This document shows positions 17,363 to 26,342 of a DNA stretch of 64,000 nucleotides, piece by piece. The stretch covers positions 1-64,000 of the forward strand of contig CAJXOQ010000001.1 of assembly GCA_913057975.1 (NCBI GenBank), written 5' to 3'. The translations under genes and the position numbers were made by a program. A model generated the notes under the pieces. It was not told the DNA's origin, ran no database searches, and saw nothing but the letters and a program-made list of their open reading frames with translations. The stretch's first letter is position 1. Every line of letters begins with the position of its first letter. This DNA is from an uncultured Marinobacter sp. (GTDB lineage: Bacteria; Pseudomonadota; Gammaproteobacteria; Pseudomonadales; Oleiphilaceae).

Positions 17363-18745
17363 TCAGATGAGATTGTAAAGGAACACCACCGTGATGCCAG
17401 CGGGCGTCAGATACCGGAGCACCAGCATAAAGGCCCTGTAGGCTCCACCTTGCAGGCCGATATCCACTGCCAGCCCTTGCCGCTTCATGGCCCAACCTGC
17501 GAACAGAGCAATTGTTAGTCCGCCCAGGGGCATCATCAGATTGGAGACCAGGAAGTCGAGCAGGTCAAACACCGTTTTGCCCTCAAAGAACGCGATGAAG
17601 CCCAGCGGATGTAGATCTTCCCATACGTTGAACGACAGCACTGTACCGATTCCGATAAACCAGATCGCCAGCCCGCCACCAAGTGCACTCTTTGCCCGGC
17701 TGACCCCTTTGTGTTCTTCCAGCCATTCCACCACCGGCTCCAGCATGGAGATAGCAGACGTAATGGCGGCCACCAGCAGAAGGGCGAAGAAGAGGGTGCC
17801 AAAGAGAGCTCCGCCGCTCATCTGGCCGAACGCCAGTGGCAGGGTCACGAAGATCAGGCCGGGGCCGGTTCCGGGTTCGAGACCGTTGGCAAACACCAGG
17901 GGAAAGATGGCGAGTCCTGCAAGCAACGCCACACTGGTATCCAGAACGGCAATGGTCATTGCCGTTCTGGCAATATTGACGTCCTTTGGCAGGTAGGACC
18001 CATAGGCCATAAGCACGCCGATCCCGATACTGAGAGTAAAAGCTGCATGCCCCAGAGCGGTAAGAACACCGGCCGTGCTCAGCTTGCTGAAATCGGGAGA
18101 GAACATGAAACTCACTGCCCGGCCGAAGCTGCCACTGTTCATGGCATAGATCACCATGACAACCAATAGCAGGAACAGCAGCGGCATCAGCATGTTTACG
18201 GCCTTCTCTAGCCCTGAGCGAATACCGCGGCCAACGATAACCACGACAATGGCCATGAATACCGAGTGCCACAACAACAGCTCCCAGGGATTTGCGAGTA
18301 GTCCGCCGAACTGACCACCTATGGTTTCGGCGTCTGCACCGGTAAACAGTCCGGAAGCGGCCTTACCAATGTAAACCAGAGCCCATCCACCAATGACGGC
18401 ATAGAACGACAGCACCAGGAATGAGGCAATCACGCCGTTCCAGCCGATCACTCTCCAGCCCCGGGACGCTCCCTCGGTTTGGGTGAGGGTGCGCATGGTG
18501 GCTACGGGGCTCTGGCCACCCCGGCGGCCGATCATGGTTTCAGCGATCAATACCGGTAATCCAATGAGGAAAATGCAGGCCAGGTAGACAAGAACGAACG
18601 CGCCACCGCCGTTCTCTCCGGTAATGTAGGGAAACTTCCAGATGTTTCCGAGGCCAACGGCTGAACCGGCGGCAGCCAGGATGAAGGCCATCCTTGAAGA
18701 CCAGAGGTTGTTGGCCTGCTGGTGTGATTGGGTACTCTGACTCAT
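17363..18745 (-). CDS. Sodium-dependent amino-acid symporter (NSS/SNF family)
   Basis: A 460-aa membrane protein of the neurotransmitter:sodium symporter family with 11-12 hydrophobic segments. The N-terminal AFILAAAGSAVGLGNIWKFPY is the sodium- and substrate-binding unwound helix signature; GENGGGAFVLVYL follows. Bacterial members take up tryptophan, tyrosine or other amino acids with Na+. It lies 64 bp behind the aromatic aminotransferase and on the same strand as the indolepyruvate oxidoreductase, so aromatic amino-acid uptake is the likely role (inference). A terminator follows the gene. Confidence 0.9.
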   Translation of the reverse strand: MSQSTQSHQQANNLWSSRMAFILAAAGSAVGLGNIWKFPYITGENGGGAFVLVYLACIFLIGLPVLIAETMIGRRGGQSPVATMRTLTQTEGASRGWRVIGWNGVIASFLVLSFYAVIGGWALVYIGKAASGLFTGADAETIGGQFGGLLANPWELLLWHSVFMAIVVVIVGRGIRSGLEKAVNMLMPLLFLLLVVMVIYAMNSGSFGRAVSFMFSPDFSKLSTAGVLTALGHAAFTLSIGIGVLMAYGSYLPKDVNIARTAMTIAVLDTSVALLAGLAIFPLVFANGLEPGTGPGLIFVTLPLAFGQMSGGALFGTLFFALLLVAAITSAISMLEPVVEWLEEHKGVSRAKSALGGGLAIWFIGIGTVLSFNVWEDLHPLGFIAFFEGKTVFDLLDFLVSNLMMPLGGLTIALFAGWAMKRQGLAVDIGLQGGAYRAFMLVLRYLTPAGITVVFLYNLI

Positions 18746-18809
18746 TGAGGTCTCCGGGTAGTTGTTTTTGTCGGATGAACGTTGCTGGTCTGGCTGAGGG
18801 ACGGATGGC

Positions 18810-19994
18810 TTATTGGAGGACGTCGTTCATTGCGTCTGCCACCCTTGGCAGGACTTGATCGTTCAGCCCCGCTACGTTGACGCGGCTGCTGTCGAGCAGA
18901 TAGATGCCATGCTCCGTTCGTAACCGGGCGACCTGCTCCGGACTGATCCCGAGGAACGAAAACATACCTCGTTGACGGGCAATGAAACGGAAGCCTCCCA
19001 CCGGGGCTAATGTGTCAGCAAAGGCATGGCGCAGGTGCAGTATGCGCTTGCACATGCCATCCAGTTCCTCCTGCCATTGGGCTCGCAAGCCGTCATCCCC
19101 CAGAATGGTTTCCACGATGGCTGCGCCGTGGGCCGGTGGCATGGAGTAATGAGAGCGGATGATGCCAAGCAACTGACTCGTTGCTGCCGAGTTGACGGAT
19201 GCCGTACCAGAGATCAGTGCCAGGGCTCCCGTGCGCTCGCGATAAAGACCAAAGTTCTTGGAGCAGGACGCAGCAATCATCATTTCCGGCACGGCAGCTG
19301 CCAAATGCCTCACACCTGCCGCATCAGCCTCGAGGCCTTCACCAAGGCCCTGATAGGCCATGTCCACGAGTGGCAGCAGACCCTTGCGCTGAATCAGGCT
19401 GGTGACTTCTTTCCATTGCTCCAGGCTCAGATCCGCGCCTGACGGGTTATGGCAGCAGCCATGAAGTAGCACCACATCTCCCGCCTCGGCGGTTTCAAGG
19501 GTTTCCTGCATGCTGGTGAAGTCTACCTCCAGCGTTTTCGGATTGAGGTACGAATATTCGCGGATGGTCAGGCCCGCTCCCCCTAGCAGGGGAAGGTGAT
19601 TGGCCCAGGTTGGAGCGCTCACCCATACGGTGGTATCCGTTTCACACAGGCGCAGAAACTCAGCCGCCATGCGAAGGGCACCACAGCCGCCCGGGGTCTG
19701 GACAACGGATATCCGGCCATCCCTGATCAGAGGGCTGTTGTCCCCCAGGATCAGCGCTGCCATGGCGTTGTTGAAGCCGGCAGACCCTGCGGGCCCGACA
19801 TAGCTTTTGGTGGTCTCTCCTTCCAGCAGGCGCCGTTCGGCTTCGTACACGGCAGCCATGATGGGAGTGTTGCCGGCGTCATCCTTGTAAACACCAATAC
19901 CCAGGTCCACCTTTCCCGGTCGGGTATCCTCCCGGAATTGCTGCATCAGTTGCAGGATCGGGTCCTGTGGCAGGGGATTCAGGGCTTCAAACAT
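18810..19994 (-). CDS. Aromatic amino-acid aminotransferase (TyrB-like)
   Basis: A 394-aa PLP enzyme of the AspC/TyrB aminotransferase class. VDLGIGVYKDDAGNTPIM, LLHGCCHNPSGADLS, and the PLP-lysine region ASCSKNFGLYRERTGAL match it; the C-terminal Arg motif is in DSSRVNVAGL. It removes the amino group from Phe, Tyr or Trp to give aryl pyruvates. GGAGGCGA before ATG 19994 decides the start; longer alternatives are antisense to the oxidoreductase end. It overlaps that gene's stop by 8 bp, so product can pass straight to the oxidoreductase. Confidence 0.9.
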   Translation of the reverse strand: MFEALNPLPQDPILQLMQQFREDTRPGKVDLGIGVYKDDAGNTPIMAAVYEAERRLLEGETTKSYVGPAGSAGFNNAMAALILGDNSPLIRDGRISVVQTPGGCGALRMAAEFLRLCETDTTVWVSAPTWANHLPLLGGAGLTIREYSYLNPKTLEVDFTSMQETLETAEAGDVVLLHGCCHNPSGADLSLEQWKEVTSLIQRKGLLPLVDMAYQGLGEGLEADAAGVRHLAAAVPEMMIAASCSKNFGLYRERTGALALISGTASVNSAATSQLLGIIRSHYSMPPAHGAAIVETILGDDGLRAQWQEELDGMCKRILHLRHAFADTLAPVGGFRFIARQRGMFSFLGISPEQVARLRTEHGIYLLDSSRVNVAGLNDQVLPRVADAMNDVLQ

Positions 19995-22900
19995 GATTCG
20001 CCTCCGGGTCGGCCTGCTGGGTACGGATGAGGGTAGGGCGGCCGGTGTCGAGCGCCTTGATAAGTTGGGTCTGTTTTTCACGGATGGCTTCTGCCGCCTG
20101 CTCCCGTACAGGCCCGTAGCCCCGAACGTCGGCTGGCAGTTCCGCCAGTTGCAGGAAGGTTTCGTAGTTACTGGCATCGAGCTCCCGGCCAATGCGGGCG
20201 ACGAGGGTCTGATAGTCCTTCAGCATTGCTCGATCCAGCTTCCGGTCTGCCGAATAGCTGAACGGATCCACAACGGTTCCACGCAGGCCGCGGAATTTCG
20301 CCAGTAGCCGGAAGGCCCGGAACATCCAGGGGCCAAACCGGCGTTTTTTCGGGCGGCCCTGTGCATCGGTTTCCTTGTTGAGCAGTGGCGGGGCGAGGTG
20401 GAAGTGAACCTTGAAATCACCTTCGAAGGTTTCCCTGACCTCTTTCATGAAATCTGTTTCTGCATACAGTCGAGCCACTTCATACTCGTCCTTGTAGGCC
20501 ATGACGCGATAAAGCTGTTGCGCCACGGCCCGGGTCAGGAGCAGGTTCGTCTGCCCCAAGGCTTCCTCGGCCTTGTGGACGTCGGTAACGCTGGCCCGGT
20601 ACTGATCGGCCCAGCGCCGGTTCTGGTAGTCGACCAGGTGGCCGTGACGGGTCTCGATCAGCTCATCAAGGGTCGGCTCTGACTTGACGGCCGCAACCTT
20701 CGCGCTGCCGGTGTCCAACAGGTCTGTTAACGCGCTCAGATCAACCGCCGCCACGCGGCCCCAGCCGAAGGCTTCCTTGTTGCGATCAATGGCAACACCG
20801 TTGAGCTCGATGGCTTTCATCAAGGCGGCTTCAGACAAGGGCAGCAACCCTTTCTGCCAGGCAAAACCAAGCACCATGACGTTGGAAAATACGGTGTCCC
20901 CGAACAGCTTGTCGGCGATGCCATTGGCATCAAGCTGATCAAAATGGTCCTCGCCAACGGCATCCCGGAGCAGCCCCAGCCGTTTGTCGGCCTTCATGTC
21001 GGCATCGCGGAAGAGCACATAATCGGCGGTGGGCAGTTCCGCTTCGTTGGCAACAATCCGGGTGTGGTTTGGCCTCAGTACACTGAGGGCCTTCTGGGAG
21101 GAGGCCACCACCAGATCGCAGGCAATAACCGCATCGGCCTGACCATTGCTGATCCGAACCTGATGCAGCTTGTCGGGGGATGGCGCCAGGCGCACGTAGC
21201 TCAGTACCGCGCCTCCCTTCTGGGCAAAACCCATGAAGTCCAGTACCGAGGCGCCCCGGGATTCCAGGTGTGCAGCCATGGTGATCAGTTGGCCCACGGT
21301 GACGACGCCCGTACCACCAACACCGCCAACGAGAAGGTCGTAAGAGCCGGTCATTTCCGGCAGGTTTGGCTTTGGGGTTGCTGCCAGCTTGGTGGTTAGC
21401 ACCAGGCCGGTGTCCATGCCTCGGGACTTGCGCAGTTGCCCACCTTCAATGGTGACAAAGCTGGGGCAAAAGCCATTGACGCATGAGAAGTCCTTGTTGC
21501 AGGAGGACTGGTCAATCTTGCGCTTTCGGCCCAGTTCGGTTTTACGTGGCACAACCGACAGGCAGTTGGACTGTACCGAGCAATCGCCACAACCTTCACA
21601 AACGTGGTGGTTGATGAACGCCCGCTTTGCCGGGTCCGGGAACTGATTGCGCTTGCGACGCCGGCGCTTTTCGGCGGCACAGGTCTGATCGTAGATCAGC
21701 ACGGTACAGCCTGGAATATCCCTCAGTTCCCGTTGGACCTCATCCAGTTCGGAGCGGTCGTGGAACGTGACGTCGTTCGGAAACTGGTTCTCATGCCCTT
21801 CGTACTTTTCGGGTTCATCGCTGAGCACCACGACCCGGCGAACGCCTTCGGATGCCACCTGCTGGGCAATCATGGGAACGGTGATCTGGCCATCCACCGG
21901 CTGGCCGCCAGTCATGGCGACAGCGTCATTGAACAGGATCTTGTAGGTAATGTTGATTCCGGCTGCTACTGCCTGGCGGATAGCCATGGAGCCCGAATGG
22001 AAATAGGTGCCCTCGCCAAGGTTCTGAAACACATGGGGATTGCCGATGTAACGGCTCTTGCCGATCCAGTTGACCCCCTCGCCGCCCATTTGGATCAGCG
22101 ACTCTGTGTTCCGGCCCATCCACGACGCCATGAAGTGGCAACCAATGCCGGCCAGCGCCTTGCTGCCCTCGGGGACGTGCGTGGACGTATTGTGAGGGCA
22201 GCCGGAGCAGAAATAAGGCATCCGCTTTACCCCACCCGGGTCCTGGGCGTTGGACATGGCGCTGATCTCAGCCATGCGTTCGCTGAAGTCGACTGAGAAG
22301 AACCGGCCAAGCCTGGCGGCCAGGAAGCCGGCAACCAGTTTCGGGCTCAGCTCACCGACGTAGGGAATCAGCGGGCGCCCCAGTTCATCCTGCTTGCCGG
22401 TAATCAGTACCTCGCCAGGGCGATCCGGCTCGGACATGTACTCTTTGATCTGGCTTTCGATGATGCCCCGCTTCTCTTCGATGACCAGGACTTCTTCCTT
22501 GTCATGAACGAAGTTGAGAATGCCGCGGCGCTCCAGAGGCCAGACCATGCCGATTTTATAGATATCCAGCCCCAGGCCCCTGGCTTTGTCTTCATCAATC
22601 CCGAGGAGATCGAGAGCCTCTAGCAGGTCCAGGTGGCCCTTGCCGGTGGTCACAATGCCGAAACGGGCTTGTTGATTGTTGTATAGGCAGCGGTCAATCG
22701 GGTTTGCTCGTGCAAAAGCCTGCACGGCCGCCAGTTTGTGTTCGATCCGGGTTTCCAGTTGCGGGCCAGGCAGGTCCGGCCAACGATAGTGAAGGCCGCT
22801 TTCGGGCGCCGTGAAGTCGTCGGGGGTTACAAACTCCGGTTCGGGGGGCAGGTCTACGGAGGCCGCGCTTTCAACCGTCTCGGAGATCGCCTTGAACCCC

Positions 22901-23505
22901 ACCCAGCAGCCACTGTAACGGGACAAAGCGTAGCCCCATAGGCCAAATTCCAGATACTCGGCGATGTTGGCCGGGTTGATGGTGGGCATGAAAAAACTCA
23001 TGAACGCCACGTCTGATTGGTGGGGCATGGAGGATGACACGCAGCCATGGTCATCACCTGCGACTACCAGAACACCGCCATGGGGAGACGAGCCGTAGGT
23101 GGTACCGTGCTTCAGTGCATCGCCTGCGCGATCCACGCCAGGCCCCTTGCCGTACCAAAGGCCGAACACGCCATCTACCTGTCGGTCATCGTCAGTTTCC
23201 ACCTGCTGGGTGCCGAGCATGATGGTGGCGGCCAGGTCTTCGTTAATAGCCGGGACGAAGTCGATGCGGTTGTCATCGAGCAGGGGTTGGGCCTGCCAGA
23301 GCGCCTGATCGTAAGCGCCGAGGGGGGAGCCGCGGTAACCACTGACCAACCCCGCCGTATTCAATCCCTGTTTACGATCCAGAGCTGCCTGCATCAGGGG
23401 TATTCGGACTAAAGCCTGCGTTCCAGTCAGGAAAACCCGACCTGCCTCCCGCAAGTAGCGGTCTTCGAGTTTGTACTGGTCAAGCTGTGGGGAATCGGCG
23501 GACAT
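19987..23505 (-). CDS. Indolepyruvate:ferredoxin oxidoreductase, fused three-domain form
   Basis: An 1172-aa fused 2-oxoacid oxidoreductase that converts aryl pyruvates plus CoA to aryl-acetyl-CoA, CO2 and reduced ferredoxin. The N-terminal pyrimidine-binding domain has VSGYRGSPLGAYD; the middle TPP domain has GIGCHFMASWMGR; then a Cys cluster region (HHVCEGCGDCSVQSNC and CNKDFSCVNGFCPSF) for FeS centres, and a gamma domain (VGGVGGTGVVTVGQLI). It matches the long bacterial version rather than the archaeal two-subunit IorAB. From phenylpyruvate it would yield phenylacetyl-CoA, the paa substrate, bypassing PaaK. Divergent from an Lrp-type regulator. Confidence 0.93.
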   Translation of the reverse strand: MSADSPQLDQYKLEDRYLREAGRVFLTGTQALVRIPLMQAALDRKQGLNTAGLVSGYRGSPLGAYDQALWQAQPLLDDNRIDFVPAINEDLAATIMLGTQQVETDDDRQVDGVFGLWYGKGPGVDRAGDALKHGTTYGSSPHGGVLVVAGDDHGCVSSSMPHQSDVAFMSFFMPTINPANIAEYLEFGLWGYALSRYSGCWVGFKAISETVESAASVDLPPEPEFVTPDDFTAPESGLHYRWPDLPGPQLETRIEHKLAAVQAFARANPIDRCLYNNQQARFGIVTTGKGHLDLLEALDLLGIDEDKARGLGLDIYKIGMVWPLERRGILNFVHDKEEVLVIEEKRGIIESQIKEYMSEPDRPGEVLITGKQDELGRPLIPYVGELSPKLVAGFLAARLGRFFSVDFSERMAEISAMSNAQDPGGVKRMPYFCSGCPHNTSTHVPEGSKALAGIGCHFMASWMGRNTESLIQMGGEGVNWIGKSRYIGNPHVFQNLGEGTYFHSGSMAIRQAVAAGINITYKILFNDAVAMTGGQPVDGQITVPMIAQQVASEGVRRVVVLSDEPEKYEGHENQFPNDVTFHDRSELDEVQRELRDIPGCTVLIYDQTCAAEKRRRRKRNQFPDPAKRAFINHHVCEGCGDCSVQSNCLSVVPRKTELGRKRKIDQSSCNKDFSCVNGFCPSFVTIEGGQLRKSRGMDTGLVLTTKLAATPKPNLPEMTGSYDLLVGGVGGTGVVTVGQLITMAAHLESRGASVLDFMGFAQKGGAVLSYVRLAPSPDKLHQVRISNGQADAVIACDLVVASSQKALSVLRPNHTRIVANEAELPTADYVLFRDADMKADKRLGLLRDAVGEDHFDQLDANGIADKLFGDTVFSNVMVLGFAWQKGLLPLSEAALMKAIELNGVAIDRNKEAFGWGRVAAVDLSALTDLLDTGSAKVAAVKSEPTLDELIETRHGHLVDYQNRRWADQYRASVTDVHKAEEALGQTNLLLTRAVAQQLYRVMAYKDEYEVARLYAETDFMKEVRETFEGDFKVHFHLAPPLLNKETDAQGRPKKRRFGPWMFRAFRLLAKFRGLRGTVVDPFSYSADRKLDRAMLKDYQTLVARIGRELDASNYETFLQLAELPADVRGYGPVREQAAEAIREKQTQLIKALDTGRPTLIRTQQADPEANHV

Positions 23506-23552
23506 GGAGTCCTCCTTATTGTCGATATTATGACCAAAATTCTAGAGGGAAG

Positions 23553-23601
23553 TTCGCAAAAGGTGCTTGCGAATTAGGTAGTAGTCTGGATAGTTTGCGA
23601 A
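23553..23601. promoter_or_regulatory. Candidate Lrp/AsnC-type operator between oxidoreductase and regulator genes
   Basis: TTCGCAA (23553-23559) and TTGCGAA (23567-23573) form a perfect inverted repeat with a 7-bp spacer, and a third TTGCGAA lies at 23595-23601, 28 bp after the second. Lrp-family proteins commonly bind several phased half-sites in the divergent region between their own gene and their target. Binding by the neighbouring regulator is inferred. Confidence 0.5.
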
Positions 23602-23662
23602 AGAATATTTTGTTTATAACAATGGTTAGAAAGGATGTTTCACAAAAATAAGGTGTTACTAA

Positions 23663-24142
23663 ATGAAACAGGTTGATCTCGATAGGTTGGACCAGAGAAT
23701 CCTGTCGGTGCTCCAGCAGGACGGTCGTATCAGTAATCAGTTGTTGGCGGAACAGGTGGGGTTGTCGCCGGCCGCGTGCTGGCGGCGGGTTCGGACTCTG
23801 GAGGAAAGTGGCGTGATCCTGGGATACAGTGCCAGGCTGGATCCTGAGCGCGTCGGACAGGGGCTTTGCGTGCTGGTAAATCTCTCATTGCAGAGGCACA
23901 ACCTCGACAGCACGGCAGAGATCGAGCAGCAGGTTAGCAGCTACCCGGAGGTGCTTCAGTGCTTTGCCGTAACGGGGAGTGCCGACTTTGTCCTGCGGGT
24001 CGTGGTGCGAGACATGGCCAGTTACGATCGATTCCTGAACAGCAAGATCTTTACCTTGCAGGGCATTGCCCAGGTACATTCAAACTTCGCATTGCGGGAG
24101 ATCAAGAACACCGAGACCATCCCCGTGGATGGTCTGGTGTGA
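23663..24142 (+). CDS. Lrp/AsnC family transcriptional regulator
   Basis: A 159-aa regulator. The N-terminal helix-turn-helix is in LDRLDQRILSVLQQDGRISNQLLAEQVGLSPAACWRRVRTLEESGVI, followed by the RAM ligand-binding domain with CFAVTGSADFVLRVVVRDM. Size and layout are normal. It faces away from the oxidoreductase-aminotransferase-symporter genes across a 157-bp gap with TTGCGAA repeats, so it probably controls that aromatic amino-acid operon in response to one of its substrates (inference). Confidence 0.9.
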   Translation: MKQVDLDRLDQRILSVLQQDGRISNQLLAEQVGLSPAACWRRVRTLEESGVILGYSARLDPERVGQGLCVLVNLSLQRHNLDSTAEIEQQVSSYPEVLQCFAVTGSADFVLRVVVRDMASYDRFLNSKIFTLQGIAQVHSNFALREIKNTETIPVDGLV

Positions 24143-24196
24143 GGTTACTGAGGTGGAACCCGGTCAGGCGCCTGAAGGGTTGGGAGAAAGCCCGGG

Positions 24197-24221
24197 AGCC
24201 CGAGGTTACTCGGGCTTTTTT
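24197..24221 (+). terminator. Terminator of the Lrp-type gene, overlapping the end of paaZ
   Basis: AGCCCGAG (24197-24204) pairs with CTCGGGCT (24209-24216) around a GTTA loop and is followed by five T residues. It ends the plus-strand regulator transcript. The TAA stop of paaZ on the other strand lies inside its loop (24206-24208). Confidence 0.85.
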
Positions 24222-26251
24222 GCAACCAGTGTCAGAATATCGTAGCTCGCAACCAATTCGTCGTTCTGGTTGTGAACCTGCACATCCCAGACCACCACAC
24301 CCTGAGGGTGTCCGTCTGGCGATGTCCGACCCTGATCAATCTTGCGCTTGCAGGTTAGCCGTGCCCTGATCGTATCGCCAGGGGCTACGGGTTCGATAAA
24401 ACGCAGGGTGTCCAGGCCGTAATTCGCCAGAACCGGGCCCTCTCCCGGAGACACGAACAGGCCAGCCGCAGCGGACAGTACGAAGTAGCCGTGGGCAATG
24501 CGCTTGCCGAACTGGGACTCCCGCGCTGCAAGCTCATCGAAGTGCATATAGAAATGGTCGCCGGAGAGGCAGCCGAAGTTGACGATGTCCGCTTCGGTAA
24601 CGGTACGGCGGTGAGTCAGCAAGGACTCGTTGATCTGGAGATCCTCAAAGTGGCGGCGGAACGGATGAACCTCAGTTTCGATAACATCAGCCCCTCGCAC
24701 ATACTCGCGGGTTACCGCTGCCAGCATACTGGGAGAGCCCTGGATTGCCGTGCGCTGCAGATAGTGGTGTACCGCGCGAATGCCACCCAGTTCTTCACCT
24801 CCGCCGGCGCGGCCAGGACCGCCATGCTTGAGCATGGGCAGGGGAGAACCATGGCCCGTAGATTCTTTCGCCGCTTCTGCATCCAGCAGGTGTAGCCGGC
24901 CGTGGAAGGCGGCAAGCAGTGGTGCGACTTTGCCGGCAATAGCGGGATCGCGGGTGGTCAAAGTGGTGACCAGGGATCCGCGGCCTTTCGAACACAGGTC
25001 GACAGCATACTCAATGGAGTCGTAAGGAACCACGGTAGCGACCGGGCCGAACGCTTCAATATCATGGGCTCCGCATCCGTTTTCCGGGTTTCGGCACAGC
25101 AGCAGGTGAGGCTCAATGAAGGCGCCGTTTTCGGTACCATCGCCGGTGGGCTTGAAGTTGCCCTCGCCGCCGACCACCAATTCACTGGTTTTGAGGAGCT
25201 CCTGGATATTGGCTTTTACATCTTCCATCTGGTCAATGGAGGCGAGCGCCCCCATCCGCACGCCTTCCACGGAAGGATCGCCAACGGTGACTTTTGACAG
25301 CCGCTCTTTCAGCTTGTCGCAGACAGCGTCGACCTGATCTCTGGGCACCAGAACTCGACGGATCGCGGTACATTTCTGACCGGCTTTGGCGGTCATCTCG
25401 CGGCCGACTTCTTTGACAAAAATGTCGAATTCTTCGTGCTCGGGGGTCACGTCCGGCGCGAGGATCGCGCTGTTCAGTGAATCGGCTTCCGCGTTAAACG
25501 GAATCGAGCGGTTAATGATGTTCGGGTGGTTTCGAAGCTTGCGTGCAGTGGCGGCGGATCCGGTGAAGGTGACCACGTCCTGTTCTTCGAGGTGCTCGAA
25601 CAAGTCGCCGGTGCTGCCGATGATCAGTTGCAGGCTTCCCTCAGGCAGGGCACCGGATTCCTGCATCAGGCGAACCGCCAGTTCGGTTACGTAGCAGGTG
25701 GACGTCGCCGGCTTTACGATGGAGGGCATGCCCGCCAGGAAGGTGGGCGCGAATTTTTCCAGCATGCCCCACACCGGGAAGTTGTAGGCATCAATGTGAA
25801 CAGCCACGCCGCCCCGGGGGACCAGGATGTGGGTGCCGGCAAAGTGGTTGTTCTTGCCGAGTGGTGTTACCGGGCCTTCGTGTACCACGTTGCCGGAAGG
25901 AAGCTCACGGCGCCCCATGCTGGCGTAGGAAAACAGCGTGCCGAAGCCGCCATCAATATCGATGCCGTTGTCACCCTTGGTTGAACCGGTGTGCATTGAG
26001 AGTGCGTAGAGTTCTTTTTTGTGTTCCTGAAGGTATTGAGCCATGGCCTTGAGTGCCAGAGCGCGCTCCTGGAAGTCCATGGCCATCAGGTTCTTGCCGC
26101 CAACGGTGCGACCGTATTCCACGGTTTTCTTGAAATCGAGGGTGTCGTCGTGAGTGTGTGCCACGATCTGACCGTTGATAGCGCTAGGCAGGGCCTTGGC
26201 GGCGGCGTCACCGACCCACTGGCCGGCAATGAAACTTTTCAGGACTGACAT
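24206..26251 (-). CDS. paaZ: PaaZ: oxepin-CoA hydrolase / semialdehyde dehydrogenase
   Basis: A 681-aa bifunctional ring-opening enzyme. The first 520 or so residues are an aldehyde dehydrogenase with the catalytic Glu in NAEADSLNSAIL and Cys in AGQKCTAIRR. The last 150 are a MaoC-type hydratase (VNFGCLSGDHFYMHFDE, GKRIAHGYFVLSAAAGL). Together they hydrolyse oxepin-CoA and oxidise the aldehyde to 3-oxo-5,6-dehydrosuberyl-CoA. Homology and spacing favour ATG 26251 over one 30 bp upstream. It is the last gene of the paaABCDEZ run, separated from paaE by a 91-bp gap with a hairpin. Confidence 0.95.
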   Translation of the reverse strand: MSVLKSFIAGQWVGDAAAKALPSAINGQIVAHTHDDTLDFKKTVEYGRTVGGKNLMAMDFQERALALKAMAQYLQEHKKELYALSMHTGSTKGDNGIDIDGGFGTLFSYASMGRRELPSGNVVHEGPVTPLGKNNHFAGTHILVPRGGVAVHIDAYNFPVWGMLEKFAPTFLAGMPSIVKPATSTCYVTELAVRLMQESGALPEGSLQLIIGSTGDLFEHLEEQDVVTFTGSAATARKLRNHPNIINRSIPFNAEADSLNSAILAPDVTPEHEEFDIFVKEVGREMTAKAGQKCTAIRRVLVPRDQVDAVCDKLKERLSKVTVGDPSVEGVRMGALASIDQMEDVKANIQELLKTSELVVGGEGNFKPTGDGTENGAFIEPHLLLCRNPENGCGAHDIEAFGPVATVVPYDSIEYAVDLCSKGRGSLVTTLTTRDPAIAGKVAPLLAAFHGRLHLLDAEAAKESTGHGSPLPMLKHGGPGRAGGGEELGGIRAVHHYLQRTAIQGSPSMLAAVTREYVRGADVIETEVHPFRRHFEDLQINESLLTHRRTVTEADIVNFGCLSGDHFYMHFDELAARESQFGKRIAHGYFVLSAAAGLFVSPGEGPVLANYGLDTLRFIEPVAPGDTIRARLTCKRKIDQGRTSPDGHPQGVVVWDVQVHNQNDELVASYDILTLVAKKPE

Positions 26252-26278
26252 GGGGAACTCCATTCGTTTCTGAACTGC

Positions 26279-26312
26279 CAAGGCAAGCCCCGTTTGAGCG
26301 GAACTTGCCTTG
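26279..26312 (-). other. Intercistronic hairpin between paaE and paaZ
   Basis: CAAGGCAAG (26279-26287) and CTTGCCTTG (26304-26312) form a perfect 9-bp stem, with an inner CCG/CGG stem across a small internal loop. No T-tract follows on the paa strand, so it looks like an mRNA processing or stability element, possibly tuning PaaZ relative to the upstream epoxidase. Confidence 0.5.
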
Positions 26313-26342
26313 CTCGTGTTTTGCTTGTGGTGCTTCTGGAAA

